Assembly (NCBI RefSeq): GCF_000696095.1
Contig: NZ_BAYX01000008.1
Span: 310,001 to 374,000 of the forward strand
Direction of reading: 5' to 3'
DNA: 64,000 bases
Source: Rhizobium rhizogenes NBRC 13257
GTDB taxonomy: Bacteria; Pseudomonadota; Alphaproteobacteria; Rhizobiales; Rhizobiaceae
Shown here: positions 8,560-19,679 of the stretch, in pieces
Layout: each line of letters opens with the position of its first letter
How positions within the stretch are numbered: the stretch's first letter is position 1
Program-made: the position numbers and the translations under genes
Notes under the pieces: model-generated
Databases searched by the model: none
Told to the model about the DNA's origin: nothing
The model's input: the letters and a program-made list of their open reading frames with translations, nothing else

Positions 8560-9074
8560 CCGACAGCGACATTAACGACCAGGCCGCCGCCAAGCCCGCA
8601 TTGTTTTCTCGGCCCTTGCCGATCCTGATTTTCATCATCATCGCCGTCATCCTCGACCAGGCCGTGAAGATCATGGTCGATCACTGGCTACCGCTGCAGG
8701 AAATGGTGCCGGTCATTCCGATGTTGGCGCTCTACCGCACCTACAATCTCGGTGTCGCCTTCTCGATGCTGTCGGGCATGGATGGCTGGTTCATCGTCGG
8801 CATGCGGCTCGTCATCGTCGCCTTCGTGATCTGGCTGTGGCGGCGCACGCCCGACCATCGCTGGATTGCCCATCTCGGCTTCGCCCTGATCATCGCCGGC
8901 GCGCTCGGCAACCTGATCGACCGGTTTCTCTACGGCCATGTGATCGACTACGTTCTCTTCCACACGGAAACATGGTCCTTCGCCGTCTTCAATCTCGCCG
9001 ACAGCTTCATCACCATCGGGGCCGGCTGCGTCATTCTGGACGAGCTTCTCTCGCCAAAAAAGGCAAACACCTAA
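8556..9074 (+). CDS. lspA: Lipoprotein signal peptidase LspA
   Basis: LspA is the inner-membrane aspartyl protease that removes signal peptides from diacylglyceryl-prolipoproteins. The 172-residue protein has four membrane spans. The two catalytic aspartates lie in 'GALGNLIDRFLYGHVIDY' (the GNxxDR motif) and 'FAVFNLADSFITIGAG' (the NxADxxI motif). ATG 8556 overlaps the preceding stop; the open frame runs further upstream, but only as a shadow of the methyltransferase gene. It works in the same pathway as lnt at 34931, the last step of lipoprotein acylation. Confidence 0.97.
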   Translation: MTDSDINDQAAAKPALFSRPLPILIFIIIAVILDQAVKIMVDHWLPLQEMVPVIPMLALYRTYNLGVAFSMLSGMDGWFIVGMRLVIVAFVIWLWRRTPDHRWIAHLGFALIIAGALGNLIDRFLYGHVIDYVLFHTETWSFAVFNLADSFITIGAGCVILDELLSPKKANT

Positions 9075-9129
9075 AATTCTAGCGAATCCCTGAAGGCATC
9101 GGGAAGAGTGCGCGTGTTAGCAAACGGGC

Positions 9130-11433
9130 ATGAGCACTCTGGCAAACCTGCAGGAAAAGCTTGTCGCCGCCATCGCCGACGACCAAACCGGGCCGCGTGA
9201 ACGGCCGGTCATAGATGCGCCTCGCCTGGACGCCGATCCGATCGGGATTTTGCCGCCAGTCGAGCAGGTCACATCCAATCCCCCGGTTTTTTCTCAGTGG
9301 CTGCAGCGCCATTGGCTGAACGGCGGTGGCCTGATCGCCGGAGTGCTGCTGCTATTGGTCGGCTATGCCGGCGGGCTGCCGGCGCTTGCGGGCCTGCTCG
9401 GCCTGATAGCCCTGGCAATCGTGGTTGCTGGCGTCGCTGCGAAGCAGAAGACCGGTCGCAAGATCATAGCCGACGCGCCGCCGCTCAGCGAGCACGAGCA
9501 TGACCGCTTGTGGGAGAGCAACGAGAGCACCAGCCTGTTCGCCACCATCCATGATGCGCTCGGCGATATCACGGTCACGCGCTGTATCGAGCGCCGCATC
9601 ATTCATGCCAACGCGACGTTCCGCAGGCTGACCGGCAAGGCAAATCCGGAAGGCCTGACGCTGGAAGAAGCCGGGCTCGTCTTTCGCGCCGTCACGGAAT
9701 CGCAGCGCCAGGACGCCGAAATTTCCACGCCGGAAGGTCCGCGCATCTTTGCCTGGCACGATGTCATGTTCCGCGATCCGGTCTCGGGCCGGCTGAGCAT
9801 CCAGAGCGTCGCCCGCGACGTGACCGAGGAGCGCCAGGCCGCCCGCCTGCGCGAGGATGCGCGGCTGAAGGCCGAATATAACAGTGCCGCCAAGTCGCGC
9901 CTGCTTGCCACCGTCAGCCACGAGATCCGCACGCCGCTCTCCGGCATTCTCGGCATGAACCATCTGCTAGCCCAGACGCCGCTGACGCTGGAGCAGGCCA
10001 ATTACCTGACCGGCATCCGCCAGTCCGGCAATGCGCTGGTGCAACTGGTGGAGGACCTCCTGGATTTCTCGACGATCGAAGTCAACCGCTTCCAGCTTCG
10101 CCCGCGTGCCGAGATGCTGCGGCCGCTGCTCGAAGGCGTCGTCGAGATGCTCGCCCATCGCGCCCACGAGAAGGGCATCGAGATCGCAGCGACCGTCGCG
10201 GCCGATGTTCCCGAGACCATGGAATTCGATCCGGCCCGGCTGCGTCAGGTCCTGTTCAACGTCATCGGCAATGCCGTGAAGTTCACCCAGACGGGCGGCG
10301 TGCTTATTCGCGCCGGCCTTGATGGCGGCAATCTGTTGATATCGGTCAGGGATAGCGGACCGGGCATGACCGAGGAAGAGCAGGCGCGGATATTCGGCGA
10401 GTTCGAACAGGCCGGCAATGTGCTGGACAAAAGCGCCGGCACGGGTCTGGGGCTTGCGATCTCCGCCCGCATCCTGCGCGAATTCGGCGGCGCGCTGAGT
10501 GTTGCCAGCGAGCGGGGTAACGGCAGCGAATTCACTATCCGTTTCCCCGTTTCCCTCGTCGCCGGCGAGGATGCGCCCGGCCGGCGGGACGATCTGCTCA
10601 AGGGCTCCCGCATCCTGCTGCTGGCGCCGGAAGGGGCGGCAAGCACGGCGATCGCCGAAACCATCCGCACGCTCGGCGGCCGCTGCCGCCTGATCGGCCC
10701 GGACGACATCGAAAACCTTTCTCTATGCGCGCCCGAGGGCGAAGGCGGCCCATTGACGGATCTGATCGTCGATCATCGCATGGCGCCATGGTATTTCCGC
10801 GAGGGCAACGAACTGGCCGCATCCGGCCTGCGCAAGATCTTTCTCGTCAATCCGGAGGAACGCAACACGCATCCGCTTGATCTTTTCGATGCCTGGCTGA
10901 TCCGGCCGCTGCGCGAGCAATCGCTGATCGACGTGCTGAGCGGCCGCATGCGCGGCATGGAGAAGCGGGATGTCCTGATCGACAATCCGCCCGGTTTCGG
11001 CCTGATGGCGCCGGAGGCGACGGACATCGCCTTCAATGTCCTGCTCGGCGAGGATGATCCGGTCAACGCCATGCTGGTCCGCGCCATGCTCACCAAGGCC
11101 GGTCACAAGGTTCGCCTCGTCGAGGATTTCACCGGTCTGCTTGCCCGCGTGGAAAAGGGCGAGAGCCGACCTGATATCATCGTCACCGATCTCACCATGC
11201 CCGGTGGCGACGGCGTGACGGTTCTCGCGCAATTGCGGGCGCAAGAGCGCAAGGCTGGTCTTTCGCCTCTGCCGGTGATCGTGCTGACCGCAGACAGCCG
11301 CGACGCCATCCGTCGCCAGGTGCTGCTTGCCGGAGCCGACGCCGTTATCGTCAAGCCGGTCGATCCGCGGTGCCTGATCACCACGGTGCAAAGCCTTTCG
11401 AAGCTCGCTTTCGAACGCGCCCGGAACGAATAA
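9130..11433 (+). CDS. Hybrid sensor histidine kinase with pseudo-receiver and receiver domains
   Basis: The 767-residue membrane sensor has two membrane spans (about 66-82 and 85-103), a PAS-like region (about 135-235), a HisKA domain with phospho-acceptor His264 in 'ATVSHEIRTPLSG', and a HATPase_c domain (N box 'NVIGNAVKFT', G1 'DSGPGM', G2 'GTGLGLAI'). A degenerate receiver-like segment follows (about 490-606, with 'LIVDHRM' and 'IRPLREQSL', where Arg replaces the usual Lys). The true receiver has the acidic pair in 'LLGEDDPVNAM', phospho-acceptor Asp687 in 'VTDLTMPGGDG' and Lys in 'VIVKPVDP'. No response regulator gene is adjacent, so its output partner and signal are unknown. It lies between lspA and olsB, an arrangement I recall from other rhizobia. 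Confidence 0.93.
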   Translation: MSTLANLQEKLVAAIADDQTGPRERPVIDAPRLDADPIGILPPVEQVTSNPPVFSQWLQRHWLNGGGLIAGVLLLLVGYAGGLPALAGLLGLIALAIVVAGVAAKQKTGRKIIADAPPLSEHEHDRLWESNESTSLFATIHDALGDITVTRCIERRIIHANATFRRLTGKANPEGLTLEEAGLVFRAVTESQRQDAEISTPEGPRIFAWHDVMFRDPVSGRLSIQSVARDVTEERQAARLREDARLKAEYNSAAKSRLLATVSHEIRTPLSGILGMNHLLAQTPLTLEQANYLTGIRQSGNALVQLVEDLLDFSTIEVNRFQLRPRAEMLRPLLEGVVEMLAHRAHEKGIEIAATVAADVPETMEFDPARLRQVLFNVIGNAVKFTQTGGVLIRAGLDGGNLLISVRDSGPGMTEEEQARIFGEFEQAGNVLDKSAGTGLGLAISARILREFGGALSVASERGNGSEFTIRFPVSLVAGEDAPGRRDDLLKGSRILLLAPEGAASTAIAETIRTLGGRCRLIGPDDIENLSLCAPEGEGGPLTDLIVDHRMAPWYFREGNELAASGLRKIFLVNPEERNTHPLDLFDAWLIRPLREQSLIDVLSGRMRGMEKRDVLIDNPPGFGLMAPEATDIAFNVLLGEDDPVNAMLVRAMLTKAGHKVRLVEDFTGLLARVEKGESRPDIIVTDLTMPGGDGVTVLAQLRAQERKAGLSPLPVIVLTADSRDAIRRQVLLAGADAVIVKPVDPRCLITTVQSLSKLAFERARNE

Positions 11434-11520
11434 TCCGATTTTGAAGCAGTGTTTCGCTTCGTCTTCTTATTTAAGCGAAATCTTACCCTGAAGCCGCGTA
11501 GAGCTATGCGATGAACGCCC

Positions 11521-11541
11521 CTGGAAGTTGGGGACTTCCAG
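11521..11541 (+). terminator. Hairpin after the histidine kinase gene
   Basis: A perfect 8-bp stem (CTGGAAGT 11521-11528 with ACTTCCAG 11534-11541, loop TGGGG) lies 88 bases after the kinase stop. It is followed by CTTATTAG rather than a uridine run, so it may be a weak terminator or a leader structure ahead of olsB. Confidence 0.4.
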
Positions 11542-11590
11542 CTTATTAGATATTTGCAACAGGCACGCTTCTTGCTTTTCGCAAAGCACC

Positions 11591-11608
11591 ATGTCACTTT
11601 CCTGTCGC
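11591..11608 (+). promoter_or_regulatory. Candidate Pho box upstream of olsB
   Basis: Two TGTC-type half sites, TGTCA at 11592-11596 and TGTCG at 11603-11607, are exactly 11 bases apart, the helical spacing of a PhoB site. About 13 of 18 positions fit the Pho consensus, and a TTTAT patch follows about ten bases later where a -10 would lie. Ornithine-lipid synthesis rises under phosphate limitation in Sinorhizobium, which makes the site plausible but unproven. Confidence 0.4.
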
Positions 11609-11656
11609 AAGAATTTGCTTTATGGCGCTATATCAACCGCTGAGGGGGGAGGCGCC

Positions 11657-12535
11657 ATGTCCATCGAAATTTTGAATCGCGAAGCTCAGGGCGAAATGGT
11701 TCAGTCTTCAAAGGCGACGATCGCACCGGTTGCAAGCGATGTGTTCGGGCGCATCGGAAATCTAGAAACCCGCCTTGCTCGCACGGCGCGGGAAATCGAC
11801 GCCGCTCAGGCTGTTCGCTATCGCGTCTTCGTCGAGGAGATGAACGCGCAGTTGCCGGCCGACGCCATGCGTCGCCAGCGCGATGTCGATAGCTATGATT
11901 CGATCTGCGACCACCTGCTGGTGCTCGACCAGTCGCTGGAAGGCGATACGGAAGACCAGATCGTCGGCACCTACCGTCTGCTGCGCCAGGAAGTGGCCAT
12001 GGCAAATGGCGGCTTTTATTCCTCTTCGGAATTCGACATCGGCGCGCTTATGGCCCGTCATCCCGACAAGCAGTTCATGGAGCTCGGCCGCTCCTGCGTG
12101 CTGCCGGCCTATCGCAACAAGCGCACCGTCGAACTGCTGTGGCAGGGCAACTGGGCCTATGCGGTGAAGCATGGCATGGGCGCCATGTTCGGTTGCGCCT
12201 CCTTCCCCGGCGTTCGTCCGGAGCAGCATGCGCTGGCACTGTCGTTCCTCTATCACAACGTCGTCGCCAAGGACGAGTGGAGCGTCGGCGCATTGCCGTC
12301 GCTTGCGCGCACCATGGACCTGATGCCGGTCGAGGCTATCAATTCCAAGAAGGCGCTGATGGCGCTGCCGCCACTGATCAAGGGCTACCTGCGCCTCGGC
12401 GCCATGGTCGGCTCCGACGCCGTCGTCGACCATGCCTTCAATACGACGGACGTGCTGATCGTCCTGCCGATCGCCAGCATTTCGGATCGCTACGTCAACT
12501 ATTACGGTGCAGCGACCGGCCGGTTCGCGAGCTGA
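11657..12535 (+). CDS. olsB: OlsB, L-ornithine N(alpha)-acyltransferase
   Basis: OlsB makes lyso-ornithine lipid by transferring a 3-hydroxy-fatty acyl group from acyl carrier protein to the alpha-amino group of ornithine, the first step of ornithine-lipid synthesis. The 292-residue protein has the acyltransferase pattern 'AREIDAAQAVRYRVFVEEM', 'DSYDSICDHLLVLD', 'VGTYRLLRQEVA' and 'FMELGRSCVLPAYRNK'. ATG 11657 is preceded by a strong site (GAGGGGGGAGG, from 11642); an open frame reaching 11528 is upstream extension only. The partner acyltransferase gene, olsA, is at 29789. A possible Pho box precedes it. Confidence 0.92.
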   Translation: MSIEILNREAQGEMVQSSKATIAPVASDVFGRIGNLETRLARTAREIDAAQAVRYRVFVEEMNAQLPADAMRRQRDVDSYDSICDHLLVLDQSLEGDTEDQIVGTYRLLRQEVAMANGGFYSSSEFDIGALMARHPDKQFMELGRSCVLPAYRNKRTVELLWQGNWAYAVKHGMGAMFGCASFPGVRPEQHALALSFLYHNVVAKDEWSVGALPSLARTMDLMPVEAINSKKALMALPPLIKGYLRLGAMVGSDAVVDHAFNTTDVLIVLPIASISDRYVNYYGAATGRFAS

Positions 12536-12572
12536 TCGACACAAGCCTCACCCGCTCGGCAACTGCCGAGCT

Positions 12573-13982
12573 TCAGGGAATCGCGAAAATATCGATTTCA
12601 TCCGTAATGCCGCGGAGCGAGACGTGATGGGATTCCGGCTTCAGGTCGTGCATCGTCAGGAACGCGGCGGCGCGGGGATTATCGAGGACAGAACCTGTCG
12701 CAAATATTTCGCGTGATGTAGCCAGATGCTGCACTCGAGAAGCGATGTTGACCGTCTGTCCAAAATAATCCTGCCGCTCGTTCAGGCTGACCGCGATGCA
12801 CGGCCCTTCATGGATTCCGATTTTTAGAAGCAGATCGTCGTTGCCGCGTTCGCTATTGAGGCTGATCATGGCCTCTCGCATCCGCATGGCCGCGATCAAT
12901 GCCCGGTCCGGAGTGGGGAAGGTGGCCATGACCGCGTCGCCAATGGTTTTGACCACCGCGCCTGCCTCGGCAGCCACGATCTCATGCAGAATGCCGAAAT
13001 GGGTTCTGACCAGATCGAACGCGGCGAGGTCGCCGACCCTTTCGTACAGCTCCGTCGAGCCGCGCAGGTCGGTGAAGAGAAAGGTGAGGCTGGTGATCTT
13101 CAGCCGCTGATCCACGTCGATCGTATCCGTGCGGTGGATATCGCGGAAGGTTTGGTTGGAGAGCAGTTGCTTGGCGGTCAGGAATGGGCGGCGACGGCTG
13201 AGCAGGGCATGAAGCGCGTCGTTGGCCACACAGATTGATGGCAGCGCGCGGACCTCCGTGTGGTTCTCGATCAGGATGCGCAGGGGTCCTGGGCGCAAGG
13301 TGATGGGATCGCTGTGCCGATGCAGGCGGTCGAAGACGAGCGAAACGGTCTGCCGCTCTTTCGACGGCTCGCCTTTGACATCAAGGAATTGCGCCGCATG
13401 AGTGACCGGCTCGAAGATGATGACGAACTCCGCCGGTAATTGCAGTGATACGACCGCTTTCTCCCCGGCGGGCAGCTCCAGCGACTCAAGAACGAATTGC
13501 TCGACCTTCGCCTCATAACCCTCGTCGGGAAGATCGACACCGGAACCCCAATAGATCTGGCGAAAATATTCGAGGGGCGACAGCTCGTGCGGATTATGGG
13601 CTTCGATGTGGCGCACGCGCGGGCTGACGGTGAAGGTGACCTCGACCATCTCGTCGAGGGTCGGCTCGTAGCCGGCCGCGCAAAGCGAGCAGTTGTAAGT
13701 TTCGCTCTGTACCGTCTTCAGCGACGTATTGGCATCCAGCACTCCACCGCAACCGGGGCAGAGAACATTCCACGATATCTCGAACAGGCCGAGCCGGGAT
13801 GCATGCAGGAACGCGTTGATAACCTGCTCTTCATCGAAGCCATGCTCGACTGCGAAGGCAAGGGCGTTCACACGGTTGAGCTTGCGGTCAGGTGCCTCAA
13901 GGACGAGCCGCTCGATAGCGTCGACAATATCTGGCCGCGCTGAATGGCGCAGCACTCCGAACAGGGACCGAGCCTCACTCAT
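12573..13982 (-). CDS. Class III adenylate/guanylate cyclase with N-terminal zinc-ribbon region
   Basis: The 469-residue soluble protein ends in a class III nucleotide cyclase domain (about 300-469). The metal-binding aspartates are in 'LTFLFTDLRGSTELYE' and 'VVKTIGDAVMATF'; 'FGQTVNIASRVQ' supplies the conserved Asn and Arg, so the domain looks catalytically competent. Before it is a ~290-residue region resembling DUF5939, with four cysteines in 'CPGC' (75-78) and 'CSLC' (98-101) that form a likely zinc ribbon. The region probably regulates the cyclase, but its ligand is unknown. ATG 13982 is used; GTG 13988 is an alternative. It is downstream of maeB on the same strand but separated from it by a hairpin. 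Confidence 0.9.
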   Translation of the reverse strand: MSEARSLFGVLRHSARPDIVDAIERLVLEAPDRKLNRVNALAFAVEHGFDEEQVINAFLHASRLGLFEISWNVLCPGCGGVLDANTSLKTVQSETYNCSLCAAGYEPTLDEMVEVTFTVSPRVRHIEAHNPHELSPLEYFRQIYWGSGVDLPDEGYEAKVEQFVLESLELPAGEKAVVSLQLPAEFVIIFEPVTHAAQFLDVKGEPSKERQTVSLVFDRLHRHSDPITLRPGPLRILIENHTEVRALPSICVANDALHALLSRRRPFLTAKQLLSNQTFRDIHRTDTIDVDQRLKITSLTFLFTDLRGSTELYERVGDLAAFDLVRTHFGILHEIVAAEAGAVVKTIGDAVMATFPTPDRALIAAMRMREAMISLNSERGNDDLLLKIGIHEGPCIAVSLNERQDYFGQTVNIASRVQHLATSREIFATGSVLDNPRAAAFLTMHDLKPESHHVSLRGITDEIDIFAIP

Positions 13983-14007
13983 CCCCACATTCTACACCCA
14001 ATTGAGG

Positions 14008-14036
14008 CGGCGGCCATCGTCTTTCTTTGGCCGCCG
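14008..14036 (-). terminator. Hairpin downstream of maeB
   Basis: A perfect 9-bp stem (CGGCGGCCA 14008-14016 with TGGCCGCCG 14028-14036, 11-base loop) lies between the maeB stop and the cyclase start. There is no uridine run on the minus-strand side, so termination strength is uncertain. Confidence 0.5.
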
Positions 14037-14061
14037 ATTTCAAGATACGGGTTTTGGGTTA

Positions 14062-16347
<2,286 letters not shown>

Positions 16348-16474
16348 ATTTCCTCCAAACCTCCTGTGGGCGACCGGTCCCTCGTGCCCGATAGCTGTTG
16401 TCTTCTATAGCGGCACGCGGATAGGGTGGCACCTCATTTTTGGGAAAAACTGCACATCCGTGAATGAACGAATA

Positions 16475-19201
16475 ATGACCAGCGTCGATGCTTTCTCGGC
16501 CGCCGAGCTTGCCTCGGAGGAAAGTCGTGCCTCCGCGACTCCGATGATGGAGCAATATATCGAGATCAAGGCGAACAATCCCGGTTCGCTGTTGTTTTAT
16601 CGCATGGGCGACTTCTACGAGCTGTTCTTCGAGGACGCCGTCGACGCCTCGCGGGCACTTGGCATCACGCTCACCAAGCGCGGCCAGCACATGGGCCAGG
16701 ATATCCCGATGTGCGGCGTACCGGTGCATGCCGCCGACGACTATCTGCAGAAGCTGATATCGCTGGGTTTCCGCGTTGCCGTCTGCGAGCAGATCGAGGA
16801 TCCGGCAGAGGCGAAGAAGCGCGGTGGCAAGTCGGTGGTCCGGCGTGACGTCGTCCGTCTTGTGACGCCGGGCACGATCACCGAGGAAAAACTGCTCTCG
16901 CCCTCGGAATCCAACTATCTGATGGCGCTCACCCGCATTCGCGGCGGCACGGAGCCGCAGCTGGCGCTCGCCTGGATCGATATTTCGACCGGTGTCTTCC
17001 GGCTGGCCGAGACGGAAGCGTCACGGCTGCTCGCCGATATCCTGCGCATCGATCCGCGCGAGCTGATCCTGCCGGACACGATGTTCCACGATCCGGATTT
17101 GAAGCCGGTTTTCGACGTGCTTGGTCGCACGGCAGTGCCGCAGCCGGGCGTCCTATTCGACAGCGCCAGTGCGGAAGGTCGCATTACCCGTTATTTCGGT
17201 GTTTCGACGCTCGATGGCTTCGGCACGTTCACCCGCGCCGAGCTTGCCGCCGCTTCGGCAGCGGTTGCCTATGTCGAAAAGACCCAGATCGCCGAACGGC
17301 CGCCGCTTGGGATGCCCGAGCGCGAAAGCGGCGCCTCGACTCTGTTCATCGATCCCGCCACCCGTGCCAATCTGGAACTGGTGCGCACGCTTTCGGGCGA
17401 CCGCAACGGTTCGCTCCTGAAGGCGATCGACCGCACGGTGACCGGCGGCGGCGCCCGCCTGCTGGCCGAGCGGCTGATGTCGCCGCTGACCGACCCCATT
17501 CGCGTCAACGAACGGCTGGATTCGATCGGCTTTCTCACTGAGGAGCCTTCGCTCTGCAGCGATTTGCGCACGGCGCTGAAACATGTGCCCGACATGCCGC
17601 GGGCACTGTCGCGTCTGGCGCTCGACCGTGGCGGCCCGCGCGATCTCTGGGCGATCCGCCAGGGTCTGGGTGCTGCCGCCGATATCGCCCGTATGCTGGG
17701 TTCAGCACTTCTGCCGGAAGAGCTGGAAGCGGCCCTTGCCGGGCTCCGCTCTCTGCCCGCTGATCTCGAAGCTCTGCTTGCCGAAATGCTTGCGGATGAA
17801 CTGCCGCTTTTGAAGCGCGACGGCGGCTTCCTGCGGGAAGGGGCGAATGCCGAGCTGGACGAGGTGCGGGCGCTCCGCGATCAGTCGCGCCGCGTCATTG
17901 CCGGACTGCAACTACAATATGCCGAGGAAACCGGCATCAAGTCGCTGAAGATCAAGCACAATAACGTGCTTGGTTATTTCATCGAGGTCACCGCCGGCAA
18001 TGCCGGGCCGATGACCGATAGTGCCGAAGCCAAGGCGCGCTTCATTCATCGACAGACCATGGCCAACGCCATGCGCTTCACTACGACCGAACTTGCCGAT
18101 CTCGAAAGCCGCATCGCCAATGCCGCTGACAAGGCGCTGACGATCGAACTGGCCGCCTTCGACCGCATGGTCGCGGCCGTCGTTGCTGAGGCAGAGGCAA
18201 TCAAGGCCGGCGCCCGCGCGCTATCGGTGATCGATGTCGCCGCCGGGCTGGCGCTGCTGGCCGAAGAGCAGGCCTACTGTCGGCCTGTGGTCGATGCGAG
18301 CCGGATGTTCGCCATCGAAGGCGGGCGCCATCCGGTGGTAGAGCAGGCATTGCGCCGGCAGGCGGGCGGTCCCTTCGTCGCCAATAATTGCGACCTGTCG
18401 CCGACATCAGATGGCAAGGACGGAGCGATCTGGCTGCTGACCGGCCCGAATATGGGCGGTAAATCGACCTTCCTGCGCCAGAATGCGCTGATCGCCATTC
18501 TCGCCCAGATGGGTTCCTTTGTGCCCGCCACTTCCGCCTATATTGGCATTGTCGATCGGCTGTTCTCGCGCGTCGGCGCGTCCGACGATCTGGCGCGCGG
18601 CCGCTCCACCTTCATGGTCGAGATGGTCGAGACAGCGGCGATCCTTAACCAGGCAACCGACCGCTCGCTCGTCATCCTGGACGAGATCGGCCGCGGCACC
18701 GCCACGTTCGATGGTCTCTCGATTGCCTGGGCGTCGGTGGAGCATCTGCATGAGGCCAATCGCTGCCGGGGACTGTTCGCCACGCATTTCCATGAGCTGA
18801 CCGTGCTGTCGGAAAAGCTTGAGCGGCTCTCCAACGCCACCATGCGCGTCAAGGAATGGGACGGCGACGTCATCTTCCTGCATGAGGTCGGGCCGGGCGC
18901 CGCCGACCGTTCCTATGGCATTCAGGTGGCGCGGCTCGCCGGTCTGCCGGTTTCCGTAGTGGCACGCGCCCGCGACGTTCTGACGCGTCTGGAGGATGCG
19001 GACCGCAAGAATCCGGCAAGCCAGCTCATCGATGATCTGCCGCTCTTCCAGGTCGCGGTCCGCCGCGAGGAGGCGGGTGGCCGGCGCGGTCCGTCCAAGG
19101 TCGAGGAGGCGCTGAAGGCGCTCGATCTTGACGATTTGACGCCACGTGCCGCCCTCGATGCGCTATACGAACTGAAAAAGACCCTGAACAAGGCCGGCTG
19201 A
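16475..19201 (+). CDS. mutS: DNA mismatch repair protein MutS
   Basis: MutS recognises base mismatches and small loops and recruits MutL. The 908-residue protein has the mismatch-binding domain I with the Phe-x-Glu motif in 'FYRMGDFYELFFEDA', and the C-terminal ATPase with Walker A 'TGPNMGGKSTFLRQ', Walker B 'LVILDEIGRGTATFDG' and the 'ATHFHELT' segment. ATG 16475 is chosen from several upstream in-frame codons (GTG 16460, and a longer extension that overlaps the maeB start) because it begins the conserved length; 'MMEQYIEI', about 25 residues on, is a later possibility. It is divergent from maeB across about 130 bases. Confidence 0.96.
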   Translation: MTSVDAFSAAELASEESRASATPMMEQYIEIKANNPGSLLFYRMGDFYELFFEDAVDASRALGITLTKRGQHMGQDIPMCGVPVHAADDYLQKLISLGFRVAVCEQIEDPAEAKKRGGKSVVRRDVVRLVTPGTITEEKLLSPSESNYLMALTRIRGGTEPQLALAWIDISTGVFRLAETEASRLLADILRIDPRELILPDTMFHDPDLKPVFDVLGRTAVPQPGVLFDSASAEGRITRYFGVSTLDGFGTFTRAELAAASAAVAYVEKTQIAERPPLGMPERESGASTLFIDPATRANLELVRTLSGDRNGSLLKAIDRTVTGGGARLLAERLMSPLTDPIRVNERLDSIGFLTEEPSLCSDLRTALKHVPDMPRALSRLALDRGGPRDLWAIRQGLGAAADIARMLGSALLPEELEAALAGLRSLPADLEALLAEMLADELPLLKRDGGFLREGANAELDEVRALRDQSRRVIAGLQLQYAEETGIKSLKIKHNNVLGYFIEVTAGNAGPMTDSAEAKARFIHRQTMANAMRFTTTELADLESRIANAADKALTIELAAFDRMVAAVVAEAEAIKAGARALSVIDVAAGLALLAEEQAYCRPVVDASRMFAIEGGRHPVVEQALRRQAGGPFVANNCDLSPTSDGKDGAIWLLTGPNMGGKSTFLRQNALIAILAQMGSFVPATSAYIGIVDRLFSRVGASDDLARGRSTFMVEMVETAAILNQATDRSLVILDEIGRGTATFDGLSIAWASVEHLHEANRCRGLFATHFHELTVLSEKLERLSNATMRVKEWDGDVIFLHEVGPGAADRSYGIQVARLAGLPVSVVARARDVLTRLEDADRKNPASQLIDDLPLFQVAVRREEAGGRRGPSKVEEALKALDLDDLTPRAALDALYELKKTLNKAG

Positions 19202-19228
19202 TAACAGGCGATTCCCAAGGATAATCGG

Positions 19229-19522
19229 ATGCATATCGAAAATCTTCTTGCCGAGGTCCGCGTTCTCGCCGACCGCTTTTCGCCGATAGCGGCGCGCGGC
19301 AAGATCTGCGGCGAGGGGGAAGCGCCCGACTGCGAGTCCGACCGTGGGCTTCTCAACATCGCCCTCTCCTGCAGCCGGATTTCCGATATCACCGCGGCAA
19401 TCGCCAAGGCCGGCTATTGGGAATGCGAGCGGGAAATGGTGACGCAGATCGGTGCCCAATCGCGAAACATATTGCATAGCATAAACGAGCTGAGACGGTC
19501 GCTTGTGGTGCCGCAGCCCTAA
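19229..19522 (+). CDS. Small uncharacterised protein between mutS and glnD
   Basis: A 97-residue acidic-to-neutral protein with no membrane span or signal peptide. It looks largely helical and has four cysteines ('KICGEGEAPDCESDRG', 'NIALSCSRISD', 'AGYWECEREM'). I do not recognise a family. It is plausible as a gene because it starts 27 bases after the mutS stop, has a GGATAATCGG stretch just before the ATG, and its codons fit the neighbours. No frame on the other strand explains the open reading. Co-expression with mutS is likely from spacing. Confidence 0.55.
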   Translation: MHIENLLAEVRVLADRFSPIAARGKICGEGEAPDCESDRGLLNIALSCSRISDITAAIAKAGYWECEREMVTQIGAQSRNILHSINELRRSLVVPQP

Positions 19523-19679
19523 AACCGCCGATTTCTGCGTCGACAGCCGTCACTCTTCGTCAACCTTGACCCGATAGAACTCCCGAAAGCGCTGGTTCGG
19601 GAAATTCGGCTCCAAGCCGGATTACGGGATTCGGGCGTAGAATGCCTGTGTCAATCGCCGGGCAAAGAGGCTATAGCGC

